Part shown: positions 54,189-64,000 of the stretch, in pieces
Layout of the letters: each line of letters begins with the position of its first letter
Position numbering within the stretch: the first letter of the stretch is position 1
Assembly (NCBI GenBank): GCA_037127255.1
Contig: JBANSL010000008.1
Coordinates: forward strand, 8,117,396 to 8,181,395
DNA from: Persicaria tinctoria
Taxonomy: Eukaryota; Streptophyta; Magnoliopsida; Caryophyllales; Polygonaceae
DNA length: 64,000 nt
Direction: 5' to 3'
The notes under the pieces: generated by a model
Told to the model about the DNA's origin: nothing
Seen by the model: the letters and a program-made list of their open reading frames with translations, nothing else
The model's database searches: none
Position numbers and translations under genes: made by a program

Positions 54189-54672
54189 GTCACCACCGAC
54201 TCCACCGTCACCACCACCACCCTCCTCAACCTCCATGGGCGCCGCCCCACCACCACCCCCGGCCACCTGCTCCACCGCCACCCCCTGCCCACCGGCTCCT
54301 CCCCCGGCCACCTGCTCCACCGCCCCTCCACCAACCTCCTCAGCCACCAACACGTCCTCTCTTTCCGGCTCCATCTCTCTGTCTCGATCTCTGTCTCTCT
54401 CTCCGGCGACCTCTCTCTCTCCGGCGACCTCTCTCTCTCCGGCAATCTCTCTCTCGCTCTCGATTTCTCTCCGGCTCCGGCAACCTCTCTCTCGCTCTCG
54501 CTCTCGATTTCTCTCTGGACGAAGGAATGAAGACGAAGAGGCACGTCCTCTTCGCCTTTTAGACGACGAGCTTGCACGTTTTTAAGAACGTGCAAAACTG
54601 CACGTCCTGCTTCGGGTGCCTCTCACCCTACTTGTACGTCCTTAAGGATTTGGATATTTGCGGTGTATATAG

Positions 54673-55004
54673 CCGAAACGTTAAAAAATTGGCCCTTTTT
54701 TTATCAATAATAAAATTACCCATTTAGAACAGCCGCATTGGCTTGGGACCCACCGGGAGACAACTAAAATCCCACCTTTTCACTGAATCCCCCTAAAGAA
54801 CAAATTTTTCCCCATCTTCACATTTTTACTCTCCTTCTCCAGGCTCAGATCTTCTTTCTCCATTGATTATCACCAATCACCTCCCTAAAAGCTTCCATCT
54901 TTGCGCGCCGTGAGCTTCCAAATCCCCAAAATCATCTTCCCCAGTTTTTTCTGGATGTGGGTAGCTGTAAACAAGGAGAGGAAGAAACAACAGTAGCAGC
55001 AAAA
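54673..55004 (+). promoter_or_regulatory. proximal promoter and 5' leader of the MYB-CC gene
   Basis: About 330 bp between the transposon end and the ATG, with C/T-rich leader-like stretches (54780-54900). A second ATG-free segment runs up to ATG 55005. No unambiguous TATA box. Confidence 0.5.
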
Positions 55005-57797
55005 ATGTATCCCAGATTCATACAAGGCCAGTTCCATGATTCCATCAACATTATGGGACACGTGGATGATATTCCCGGCAGCAACAACCTGCACTCCGCC
55101 GCTGCCTCCGGTGACCCTCGCCTCGTCCTGACCTCCGATCCCAAGCCCCGCCTCCGGTGGACCGCCGACCTCCACGAGCGATTCATCGACGCTGTCACCC
55201 AACTCGGCGGGCCCCACAGTCAGTTTTTATTCTCTATCTGCATTTAATTTCCTTGCCTGATCTAATCTGGGGTTTGGCTCTAATTTGATTTTATTTTTCC
55301 TCACAATCTGGCCTTTGTTGTACTTTAAAGATCCGATCTTTAATCTTCTGGGAGGGTTTCTTTTCTTCTTTCACAGATTTTTGTGCTGATCTTAATTTTG
55401 TGTTTTTGCTTGTAAGCTTGCAATGTGCAAAATATCCAATAGTGGGTTTGTTCACTGTGATTGCTTGACCATTTTATGCAGAACACTTGGCCAATTCATT
55501 TGAAAAGTCACCTTTGACCAGTTGGGGAAAAAACACAACTTTTTTTGGTGAAATTGATGGTTTTTTTTAGGGATGCTGACCTAGGAAAGTATTGATTTGC
55601 TTTGTCACTCTCATTCTTGTGGGTTCCTTAGTAAATCATGGTGCAATTGAGTGCTTATTGCTATCTTTTGGGTTGAAAATTGTTATTATCTCATGTATCT
55701 GGTTAGGCTAATAGGCGAGATCATGACAACGGTATCAGTGATATGCTGGTCTCTCTGGATCTGTGAATTTAAGGTAGCTATAAGTTTACCTTGGCTGCCC
55801 ATATCGCTTTCGAGTTATCCAGTGAAAAGGGTGGGGATATGCTAGAATGATTTATGAAAAGTGGAAGTGCCTGATCCATTGAAGAAGATTCTTGAGGGAT
55901 CAAATTGTGCAGGAATTTGCTGGTGGGCCATTAGGTTTTGGATCTTTGGCCTTGGGTTGCAGAGGCATTTGACAGAGCGATTATATAGATCAGAAAGATG
56001 AGTGCTTTATTGAGTTTGTACTACTTTTCGTAACGAAATTACTATCAGATGCAATGATGTGTAAATCCATAAAAGACTCTTACTAGGCATGCTGTAGAAG
56101 TGAGATTGTTGTAATGTGAATTGATTTTAAAAAAAATAATCTGTGAACTCAATCTCACCCTTGTTCTCAAATTAAGTGCATTTGAAGAGGATATCATGGA
56201 GACTTTGGTTCATTGTCAGCTCCTTCCCAACACACATCATTCATTATAAGCACAAAATGAGAGCTTCTTATAAGCAATCAACACTTCACGCCTACAGCCT
56301 ACCTGATCAAAGTGATTCCATCAGCTCGAATGTGTTAGTTACCACTGTTTGACTTGATTTGAGATATTTTACGCCTGTGATTTTTCATTTTTACTACGCC
56401 ATCTTTAATTTCATGAAAATAAAGAAAAAAATTAGAAAAGGAAAAGGTTGATTCAATGATTGTTTTTTTATTGCTTTACTCTTTGCTCATATTGCCTTTG
56501 CTTGCTTCTGATGTTTATTGTGGACCAAACTTATGTAGAAGCTACACCTAAGGCTATTATGCGGACAATGGGCGTCAAGGGGCTCACTCTTTTCCATTTA
56601 AAGAGCCATCTCCAGGTCCCTTTCTTTCATTGTCGAACACTTTACATTCAGCATGTGCTGTACTCCACCATACCCAGCTATCCTCAATGAGTGATGAATC
56701 TACCAAAAATGACTTGCTTACAGTTGGCTTGTTTGTGTTGGATTGCAGAAGTACAGATTAGGTAAGCAGTCTGGGAAAGACATGGTTGAGGCTTCGAAAG
56801 ATGGTGCGTGTTATTTGAATATTGCTTGCAAAGCTGATTATATTCTAGCCGAGGAATCCTGGCATTCGCTTTTGGTACTTGTTCGTATTCGATTTGAATT
56901 AGCTCAATTACTCCTTTTTTATTGGTTTTGTGAGTATCTTAGAATCAGCTTTTGTAGCATTTGAACAGACCAAATGAGATCATGTGGCTAGAGACTAGTT
57001 AGAACTCCCATTCATCTTTCATCATGTATATATTAGTTCATGGGCGTAAGACGATTCAAATCAAGCTTAGCATATGCATATAGTTCTGTGGATGAGTGGA
57101 TCTATATTGTTTGAGATGAATTGGATTTCTCTGCTAAATGCTGACTGAAGTGAAAAAAATGGTTTGATGAGGATCTTTGCTCAACTTTTGATTTTGAATG
57201 ATAACAATGCAAGGGATCTCGGCTTCATGCCATCTTGATAGCCCCCGAACCAGCAACTCTTCTGCAAGTTTGCCGACCTCTGATATCGACGAGTAAGAAC
57301 TTAAATTCTCATCTCATCTCAATACCTTTTAATTTGAAATCTTACCTTATTCTTGAACTGGTTTGATTAGGGGCTTAGAGGTGAAGGAAGCCTTGAGAGC
57401 TCAAATGGAAGTACAAACCAAGCTCCACCTACGAGTAGAGGTATCGTAAACAGGTCTGTAACAATAAGGTATCTCCTCAAGCTCCAAAATTTGGCTGACA
57501 AGTTCTCTTTTTGTTCCGAGACTGCAGGCTGAGAAGCACTTGCAGATCAGACAGGATGCGGAGCACAGATATATGGCGATGCTTGAGAGAGCTTGTAAGA
57601 TGCTCTCGGATCAGCTTGCTGGCATCTCACTCTCCGATACAAACGGTGGCCAAATCTTCCAAGGACAGCCTATAGACGGTAACACCGCTATGACCTCCCC
57701 TCGAGAAACTCGTGTGGTGTTCGAGTTCCAAACTAACCGAATTCAAGGCCCCAATGAGGTGTCGTCGGGCCGGAATTCGCAGAGGGATCCTCATTGA
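55005..57797 (+). CDS. MYB-CC (PHR1-like/APL-type) transcription factor
   Basis: Six exons (55005-55218, 56539-56615, 56749-56803, 57214-57292, 57371-57440, 57528-57797) splice in phase to 254 residues. Residues about 46-104 form the single SHAQKYF-class MYB repeat: DPKPRLRWTADLHERFIDAV, then GGPHKATPKAIMRTMGVKGL, then TLFHLKSHLQKYRLGKQSGK. Residues about 144-190 form the coiled-coil domain (VKEALRAQMEVQTKLHLRVE then AEKHLQIRQDAEHRYMAMLE). This pair defines the MYB-CC family, nuclear regulators that include the phosphate-starvation and phloem-identity factors; which subclade is not certain. Exon 4 uses an AAG acceptor (57211-57213). The first intron is 1.3 kb. The gene appears intact, but a transposon sits close upstream. 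Confidence 0.92.
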
Positions 57798-57944
57798 CAC
57801 AATTCATGTGGAATCATATTTTGCAAGAACTTGACTGTGACTGTGACCCAATTATTTCTCAAGTGTAACTTCATAGTTAATTGCTAGAAAAAAGACTCTT
57901 TTTCCATCTTTCAGTGAAAGTGATACCCTTTTCTTGCCTATTAG

Positions 57945-59165
57945 GAGGGTTGAGTTCTAAACAATTCCAGAATAACTCACCGGAAATGACTTGTGGGTTG
58001 TACCCATAGGTCCCCGGTTCGAACCCCGGAATGCAGTGGCGGCCGCAGGATCCTCCGAAAGGTGGGGCGAAATTTTCTAGTGTGTACTGAGATATTTGCC
58101 TTAGATAAACTCCTTTACCTAAGCTACGATTTTCAACTTAGCAGTGGATTATAGAAAAGTAGGCTTACATTTGCTTTGTTGCTATGATAGTTGTTTCTCG
58201 TCATTCATTGGAAATTTAAGCATTTGTCATATTTAGGAGTGTAAACTTATCGAAATTCAATCATGTTAAATTCAAGGCTTTTGCATATTAGTTAGGATTG
58301 TAAACTCACCAACTTTATAATATCTTTTGGTTCCCAAAGACATGATAGAAATTGTGATTTGAATATGTAGGTTACGAAAATACAAATATTGCATAAAGCT
58401 TCACAAATTCAATTCATAAATTTCATTCTCAAAATCACATACACAATAATTAAAACACAAAATTTATTCTCAAAATCAAAACTCTAATGAAGATTTCACA
58501 AAATTTATTCTCATAATCAAATCATAATTTCAGCAATTTTATAGGGTTTAATTAGTTTATAGCTAGATAATTTGTATATAGTAGGGAGCTCGAGAAGTGG
58601 GAACATCATTAAATAAGGGGTAGAAACATAGAGAGTATGTGCAAGTTGAACAAAGAATAAAAAAAACTTTTTTGAAGGAGGCGGATTTTTTTTTTAAAAA
58701 AAAAGGCTAATTTCACCAATTTTATGGGGTTTAATTAGTTATAGCTAGATAATTTGTATATAATAGGAAACTCGGGAAGTGAGAATATAATTAAATAAGG
58801 GGTAGAAACAATGATAGTGGGGTGTAAGTTGAACAAATAATAAAAAGGCTATTTTTAGGGAGGTGAAATTTGTTTTAAAAAATGAGGTTAGTGGGACTTG
58901 AACCCACTACCCTTGGTCTAACATTAGTTTCCTTCCTTCCCACCAGCTAACTAAACAAAGTAAACTAATTGATTTTATATTCATCATAGTTTTACTTATT
59001 ACAACACTTCTATATATATAAATTATTTTTTATTTTTTTTTCCAAACCCCGGGGCATGTGGGTCGAAGGGTGGGGCGGCCGCGTATGCCCGCCCCACCCT
59101 GGGGCCGCCCCTGCCGGAATGACCGCTCTTTATTTACCTATTCAAGGAGGGTTGAGTAAGAGTTC
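57945..59165 (-). mobile_element. tRNA-derived SINE, copy 2, split by a hAT element
   Basis: The flanks 57945-58033 and 59122-59165 together match the reverse complement of the SINE at 46985. They include CCCCGGTTCGAACCCCGG (box B-like) at 58012. The hAT element 58034-59113 lies between them. Confidence 0.6.
58034..59113. mobile_element. hAT-type element, 1.08 kb, CAGTGGCGG family
   Basis: CAGTGGCGGCCGCAGGATCC at the left and GGGGCCGCCCCTG at the right, with the 8-bp duplication CCGGAATG (58026-58033, 59114-59121). Inside are two similar roughly 150-bp blocks (58535-58680, 58720-58870) starting near CAATTTTATAGGGTTTAATT. There is also a minus-strand box B-like GGGTTCAAGTCCC at about 58888-58900. 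No transposase. Confidence 0.9.
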
Positions 59166-59194
59166 TCTTCGTTCAACAACAATGTTTTACTTTT

Positions 59195-59360
59195 TTTTTT
59201 TGGATTAGGTAATAATTCAAGAACCAGACAAACCTGACTTCTTGAGAGACCGACAAAGTCGGCAGACGGTTAGCCGTCATACAAACAACATAAAATAAAA
59301 CAACGGTGCAATACAAAAAACAGCAATCATGCAGCTCCTATCGAACAAACGAACCTAGTT
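59195..59360 (-). mobile_element. 5'-truncated LINE/retroposon 3' end
   Basis: 166 bp, minus strand, T-run at 59191-59200 representing the A-tail. It is flanked by a perfect 20-bp duplication AACAACAATGTTTTACTTTT (59175-59194, 59361-59380). The 3' sequence with CCGACTTTGTCGG matches the ends at 44075-44150 and, more distantly, 32655-32720. Confidence 0.85.
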
Positions 59361-59380
59361 AACAACAATGTTTTACTTTT

Positions 59381-59687
59381 TGCACGTATTTGAACGAAAA
59401 TAAAAACTATATAAATTTTTTTTTGACAAGTACGGAGTATTAAATTGTGAAAAAAAAATTAATTAAAAAAATTTATATTTTATACGGAGTATAATTTTTA
59501 GTTTTTAAAAATATGTGCTGAAAATAAAACATCTTATATTGTTGAGTATAATTTTCGTTGGCCCAATTAAGCCCACCTCATAGGAGTATCCGATTCGGCC
59601 CGAATCCGGATTGGATCGGGTTTCGGCCGTGGAGGATCCGACGTCTCCCTGTCTATTTCTTCCACGAGCTGCTGAGCCGCTCACATT
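59381..59687. other. MITE-like remnant and upstream region of the PORR gene
   Basis: AT-rich inverted stretches with TACGGAGTA words (59429, 59484) suggest an eroded MITE. From about 59560 the sequence becomes leader-like, upstream of the PORR gene. Confidence 0.4.
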
Positions 59688-60128
59688 ATGAAATCTGGCT
59701 CCTCGTCGTTCCACTACGATCCCTTTTTCCGCTTAGTTCCGCCATTATTGATACTGGTGAGTTCTCATTCTTATAGTTTTACTGTTCTCAGTTTTCCATC
59801 CGAGGCATTATCGTTATCGAAATTTCTGTAGTTTCTGAGTTGTTGCCTTGTGGAATCCGGAGAAGTTTTGATTCACCATTTTTATAATCCATTCGAATCG
59901 TTTTAGGGTTTCGTAAAGAGCCGCTTTAGATCACTCTGTTCCCCAGATTTCTATCTGAAAATTTACTCAACCTGTCGCTTTATCAAATTCCTGTCATTGT
60001 TAGGGTTTTTTCAGCAATCGAAGTTGATTTGTGGATCTCTCAATCGGTATGCTAGCGCGGGGAGGAAGCTTTTTGATGCGAATCACTGTCTGATTAAGTG
60101 TGATGCAGAATTAGTGCTCAATCAGTGA
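59688..60128 (+). other. possible spliced upstream ORF in the PORR gene leader
   Basis: ATG 59688 opens 23 codons up to a GTGAGT donor (59757). After the TTTTTTCAG acceptor (60014) the frame stays open for 37 more codons to TGA 60126-60128, 27 bases before the main ATG. A 60-residue peptide would result. The intron is a typical plant 5' leader intron. Whether the uORF is translated cannot be told from sequence. Confidence 0.4.
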
Positions 60129-60155
60129 GTGTAAATCCCTGAATAAACTACAGAA

Positions 60156-61655
60156 ATGGCGTTTTCGTTAGCTGTCTCGCCATTCATGGCAGATAAATCC
60201 GTTTTGAGTCTTAGCTCCGACTTCCTACCTTCAATTTCTCTGCATAGGCTTGATGGCTTCGGCAAGAGTTTTCTTCACAGGAAGAAATTGAAGAATGTGT
60301 CTCTTTCTGTATCCTGCTCAGCTCCAAAACTGGTTCGTGACCGGTCATTAGATAGGCACATAGTGAAGCAAAACAAAGTCAGGTTTGTGCAGAAGCTCAG
60401 GACTTTACTCCTTTCAAAGCCGAAACACTTCATGCCTATCCAAATCCTTGGGAAATGTAGGTCATATCTAAGCATTCCCAAGCCACGCTCGCTCCTCTCC
60501 ATGATCCGCAGCTACCCTACTATCTTTGAGCTCTTTACGATTCCGTATCCACCCACACCAATGAATACCACAAGGGTTTTTAATCAGCTTTGTGTTCGTC
60601 TGAGCCCTGCTGCGGAGGCGCTGGCAGCTGACGAAGCACGTCTTAAGAAGACTGTGGCTGCTGGTTTAGCTGCCAAGCTCCAGAAACTTCTGATGCTATC
60701 TACTCATAAGAGACTTCTCTTGTCGAAGCTCGTTCATCTTGGCCCAGATCTTGGATTACCTCCCAGCTTCAAATCCCGCCTTTGTAATGAGTATCCCGAG
60801 AAGTTTAAGATTGTTGACACTTCATATGGTCGAGCCCTTGAACTTGTCTCATGGAACCCAGACCTAGCAAACTCGTTGCCAAAGATGAAATGCGAGACAC
60901 GTGATTTGATTGTAGATAGGCCCTTGAAATTCAAGCATTTGAACCTTCGAAAGGGGCTGAATTTGAAGCGGCCTCACAATAACTTCCTGATAAAATTTGA
61001 GGAATTGCCAGACATCTGCCCCTACACGACTGCTGCTGGAGAGTTTCCGAAAGAGTCAATTGAGTCAGAGAAAAGAGCTTGTGGTATTGTACGAGAGATC
61101 TTGGGAATGACGCTTGAAAAGAGGACCGTAGTTGATCATTTAACTCATTTCAGGAACGACTTTGGTCTTTCCAACAAACTGAGGGGAATGCTGGTGCGGC
61201 ACCCAGAATTGTTCTATATCAGTTTCAAGGGCGATAGACATTCTCTATTCTTGGTGGAAGCATATGATGGTGATGGAGTTCTGATTGAGAAAGATGATGT
61301 TTTGGTGTTGAAAGACCGGTTGTTCACATTAGTCATGGAGGGGAAAAGGAGAAGGAGAGAACGGAGGAAGGTTATGGAGAGTGGTGGTATCAGCTTAGAT
61401 TGGCACACTGCTGATGTGGTCGGTTATACGGCAAATGAGTATAATTCTGACGACATTGAAGATGATGCAATTGACCAGCTTTTCGATTGGGATGATCCAG
61501 ATTTTGAAACTTATGATGATGATGACAACAATGATGATGACGAGGGGCGATATTTGGAGTCATCGCTAGCGTTGAGGCAGAAGAGGAACTTTTGGACAAG
61601 ACAGATACCTCCGCATATAGAGCGCAATGATGATGAACCTCTGGAACCCTGGTAA
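60156..61655 (+). CDS. WTF1: PORR-domain organelle RNA-splicing factor, WTF1-like
   Basis: Single-exon frame of 499 codons. The N-terminus (about 1-55; Ser/Leu-rich, basic, few acidic residues) looks like a chloroplast transit peptide. The PORR (plant organelle RNA recognition, formerly DUF860) domain covers about 60-400: LVRDRSLDRHIVKQNKVRFV, PKHFMPIQILGKCRSYLSIP, LLLSKLVHLGPDLGLPPSFK, LNLRKGLNLKRPHNNFLIKF and RGMLVRHPELFYISFKGDRH. The C-terminus is highly acidic (about 435-480, runs of Asp), as I recall for WTF1, which promotes group II intron splicing in chloroplasts with RNC1. ATG 60156 is the first in frame. Assignment to WTF1 rather than another PORR member is moderate. The gene looks intact. 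Confidence 0.88.
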   Translation: MAFSLAVSPFMADKSVLSLSSDFLPSISLHRLDGFGKSFLHRKKLKNVSLSVSCSAPKLVRDRSLDRHIVKQNKVRFVQKLRTLLLSKPKHFMPIQILGKCRSYLSIPKPRSLLSMIRSYPTIFELFTIPYPPTPMNTTRVFNQLCVRLSPAAEALAADEARLKKTVAAGLAAKLQKLLMLSTHKRLLLSKLVHLGPDLGLPPSFKSRLCNEYPEKFKIVDTSYGRALELVSWNPDLANSLPKMKCETRDLIVDRPLKFKHLNLRKGLNLKRPHNNFLIKFEELPDICPYTTAAGEFPKESIESEKRACGIVREILGMTLEKRTVVDHLTHFRNDFGLSNKLRGMLVRHPELFYISFKGDRHSLFLVEAYDGDGVLIEKDDVLVLKDRLFTLVMEGKRRRRERRKVMESGGISLDWHTADVVGYTANEYNSDDIEDDAIDQLFDWDDPDFETYDDDDNNDDDEGRYLESSLALRQKRNFWTRQIPPHIERNDDEPLEPW

Positions 61656-62980
61656 ATTTAGTATTATTGTTTTATATATTTGTATATTGTATCCTTTTCA
61701 AAGCAAAAAACTGTTCATAGCTTGAGATGTGCACTTGTACAGTTGACTGTGACAGTTATAACATGAGACTTACCTGCATGAAAAAAAAGTAGATGATAAA
61801 TTGGTGTTGCTTTGCAGCTCATTTCCAAGAACATGCTTTGATTTCTTTCCCCAAATATATCCTATTTTTAGCATGCCTTCAAACAATATATTTTCCGAGT
61901 GGAATTCGTGATATCTTTTGGTAGTAGTGCAAGTAGAACACTGCACACTGGAGCATCTTGGATGATTACTTCCTAGAATTGGAAGGGCTCATAGTTGATG
62001 CTCCTATAGCAATAAAATGGCTTCTGATGACTGCACAGCACAAGAATTGCTGTGCGGACAGATACGGGTCGAACATTAATCAAACCTATTTTAGCTGCAC
62101 CATCATCATTTGGCTGGAGATGAAATCCATATCAGGCAGGTATTATATGTGAAATTCATATTTGGTTGATTTTGTATTATCAAATAGTTAATTCATTCTG
62201 CTATCTTGTGGAGTCTGGCTTAATGTTCTGACTCTAGCTGGAAACTTTTGTGTTCTTGTGAAAATCATATTTCTAATGATCCTTATTTGGTTGTGGATCT
62301 TCAAAACTTGGCTGAACGGCAAGAGTATGATTGCAAATTATGTGTGAGAATTGAGATCATTACTGCCTTACTGCCAACTGGTCCTCATCCACAGTCCTGA
62401 AACCTGGATGTTGTGTGGCCAATGGCGCCTTTATTCCTTCTTTGTTAAAGGTGTTGGGTAATGGGTTCTCGAATTGCTGGAGAAGCAAGGTGTTAGAGAT
62501 CAATGTCTCAATCTCCCCACAGGCAACTCCAGACTCTCCCAACATAGTTGATGAAGACAGGCTCTGCTGGACCATCACCCAAGTTTGTTCTTATAAATGA
62601 GAACACCCAATTCAAGATCGGAATGAGATCCAGGGAGCATCGAATGGAGAAGGCACCTAATCGTGTCTGGGATCATGTTGATCTCACAGAAGGCATAGCT
62701 AAATTAACATCTCAATCTCCCCATCGGCAACTCCAGACTCTTCACTCATTTACTCTTAATCACAGTGATGGCGTAATATTGTAAAAGATATCCAAGAATT
62801 ATCTTCACATTCATTGTGTTTTCCTTTAAAAGAACCAAATATCCAAGAACAAGAACAGAAGATCACAGACTTACGACACTCGATTGATCCGAATCCTCTC
62901 CTCCCCAATCTATAACTTCATATTACCCATCGTTGACATCTTGTAAAGCTATTGTAGTGATTTTATTTTCTTTCTCTTTT
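61656..62980. other. 3' flank of the PORR gene, no gene recognised
   Basis: Short frames only. A segment of about 35 bp around CAATCTCCCCAYMGGCAACT occurs twice (62508 and 62712), about 205 bp apart, indicating a local duplication. Confidence 0.5.
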
Positions 62981-63960
62981 ATATGATGTTAGACATTAAC
63001 CATTATAAAGTGGATGTGCATACATATAAATTATATAATTTTTATGTTCGATTATTAACTCTCTCAACACAACTTATTATACTATTGTGTATGTTTTTGT
63101 GTTTTAATTGTGACCCACGTCGAAACCTATGATTAAATCAAAATATTTAACTCACTATATTATGCCCTTATATTGAAATTGATGGAGTATTCCGTTGATT
63201 TTTGGCTTTGTTATTATTAAAAACTTTTATTCATTTCACTATTCGGGTAATAATCTACCAAATAATTTGGTTTACGGTTAATATTTGGTAGATTGTTGAT
63301 TCGATCGGTTAAACGTCTCAAATATGCCATCTACTAAATCTATATGTATAATTGTTTTTATAACATCTATCATTTTGTGTTGACGATTCTCCATTTCTTA
63401 GAAGATGTTTCAACATCATTAGCCGTTGTGCTGATTTTCTCTCTCTTTCCTACAATGTTAAACATTGACAATTTTAAAGTCGGTGTGTATATATATAGTT
63501 TTTTTTATCAACTGGATATATACTTATTAATGTTCGATTCAAAATATTAACTTTCTTAGTACAACTTATTATACTAGTAACTAGTGTGTAGTCTTTTTCC
63601 TTTTATTGGCACCCCACATCGAAACCTATGATCAAACCAAAATATTTAACTCAATATATCATGCCTTTGTATTAAAATTGATGAAGCATTCCGTTATAAC
63701 AATTTCAATTTTTGACATTGTTACTATTACAAATTTTGATTCATTTCACTAATCGGGTAATAATCTACCAAATAAATTGATTTACAATAATATTATTATT
63801 TGGTAGATTGTTAATTCGATTGGTTGAATGTCTCAAATGTTCCATCTTCTAAATCTATATAAAAAAAATTAACATTTTTTTTATGCATGATTCTCCCTTT
63901 TTATGAGACATTGCATCACCATTAGCTATTGTACTTATGTTTCACCTTTTCTTTTATTTT
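62960..63960. repeat. tandem AT-rich duplication, about 0.47-0.5-kb unit
   Basis: Blocks at 62965-63370 and 63435-63860 are diverged direct copies. They share TCGAAACCTATGAT, AAAATATTTAACTCA, CGGGTAATAATCTACCAAAT and TTTGGTAGATTGTT in the same order. A third copy begins near 63885. No coding capacity. Confidence 0.8.
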
Positions 63961-63961
63961 A

Positions 63962-64000
63962 CTCTCTCCGTCTCAAAATATAAGCCATTTGATTTTATTA
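63962..64000. mobile_element. start of another Stowaway-like MITE at the window edge
   Basis: CTCTCTCCGTCTCAAAATAT follows TA and matches the left termini of the MITEs above. The rest is outside the window. Confidence 0.6.

Larger units (their letters stand above)
51824..54374 (-). pseudogene. transposon-borne two-exon gene of unknown function, doubly interrupted
   Basis: Exon 1 runs from ATG 54374 to a GT donor at about 53401. It codes for a Gly/Val/Ala-rich stretch ending EPPRKRRTIEVSPVPTPP, and it contains the hAT element 53496-54188 in frame-breaking position. A roughly 800-bp AT-rich intron of tandem repeats follows. Exon 2 (about 52604 down to the MULE at 51823) opens with GRLVRGDGTLRPVTFADRAA. 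It has a Ser/Thr/Pro/Ala-rich middle with EASTSVVP-type repeats and ends near ELLVSYRHHRAYQVWRDPT. Neither exon matches a transposase I know. The CT-rich 54375-54530 stretch would be its 5' leader. Confidence 0.5.
50411..54672. mobile_element. 4.3-kb DNA transposon with palindromic ends and an internal gene
   Basis: The left CTATATACACCGCAAATCC and right ATTTGCGGTGTATATAG ends are inverted. Both subterminal regions repeat the palindrome TTGCACGTCCTTAAGGACGT or parts of it (50435-50555, 54570-54655). A two-exon gene reads leftwards from 54374. It is itself invaded by a hAT element (53496) and a MULE (50775). The left end reads CACTA, but the right lacks TAGTG and no target duplication is clear, so the superfamily is unresolved. 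The right end lies about 330 bp upstream of the MYB-CC start codon. Confidence 0.65.

Noticed and set aside
54030..54585. Proline/serine-rich plus-strand frames
   Set aside because: They overlap a hAT element, simple GC-rich repeats and the CT-rich leader of the minus-strand transposon gene, and have no continuous conserved frame.

Overview
This is a plant nuclear window, very probably from a eudicot. The host genes have short exons with canonical GT/AG introns. They include plant-only families: a PORR-domain organelle RNA-splicing factor, a MYB-CC transcription factor and a plant Hv1-type proton channel. Most of the remaining DNA is nested plant transposable elements. I see no rRNA, tRNA gene, CRISPR array or bacterial-type operon.

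Left third (1-15,100): a retrotransposon nest. A Ty1/copia element on the minus strand (copia 1) runs off the left edge. At 2419-6922 it is split by a second LTR element with a clean 5-bp target duplication (GATTT). That inserted element has two LTRs of exactly 1127 bp that point in OPPOSITE directions, which normal reverse transcription cannot produce. This is the most unusual structure in the window. To its right an older plus-strand copia (copia 2) is split by a 2.9-kb solo LTR (11305-14217, target duplication ATTCC).

Middle (15,570-34,400): three tandem minus-strand aldo-keto reductase genes, each of five exons with conserved junctions. Only the central copy (21329-23327) is intact, at 344 codons. 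The left copy has an in-frame TAG in exon 4. The right copy has a 346-bp hAT-type MITE inserted in exon 3, with an 8-bp target duplication. Between and around them lie Stowaway-like MITEs, some nested; a 3.75-kb hAT-like element containing a 3-kb element built from GGTTCA/TGAACC arrays whose strand flips in the centre; and GC-rich retroposons.

Right (34,500-64,000): MULE-type fold-back elements with 9-10-bp target duplications, then an intronless Hv1-like proton channel gene (37096-37851, minus) and a truncated RTE-type LINE. Next come an LTR fragment with a tRNA-Asp-type primer site and a three-exon gene for a basic, probably nuclear protein (44980-46742, plus). A 4.3-kb DNA transposon follows; it carries its own split gene and ends about 330 bp upstream of a six-exon MYB-CC gene (55005-57797, plus). 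After a SINE interrupted by a hAT element comes the single-exon PORR/WTF1-like gene (60156-61655, plus), and the window ends in tandemly duplicated AT-rich DNA.

The host genes do not form a pathway; they are ordinary dispersed plant genes. The value of the window is in the transposon biology and in the birth and death of the reductase cluster. Exon boundaries were read by eye from splice signals, reading-frame continuity and comparison among the three reductase copies. No database search was possible.
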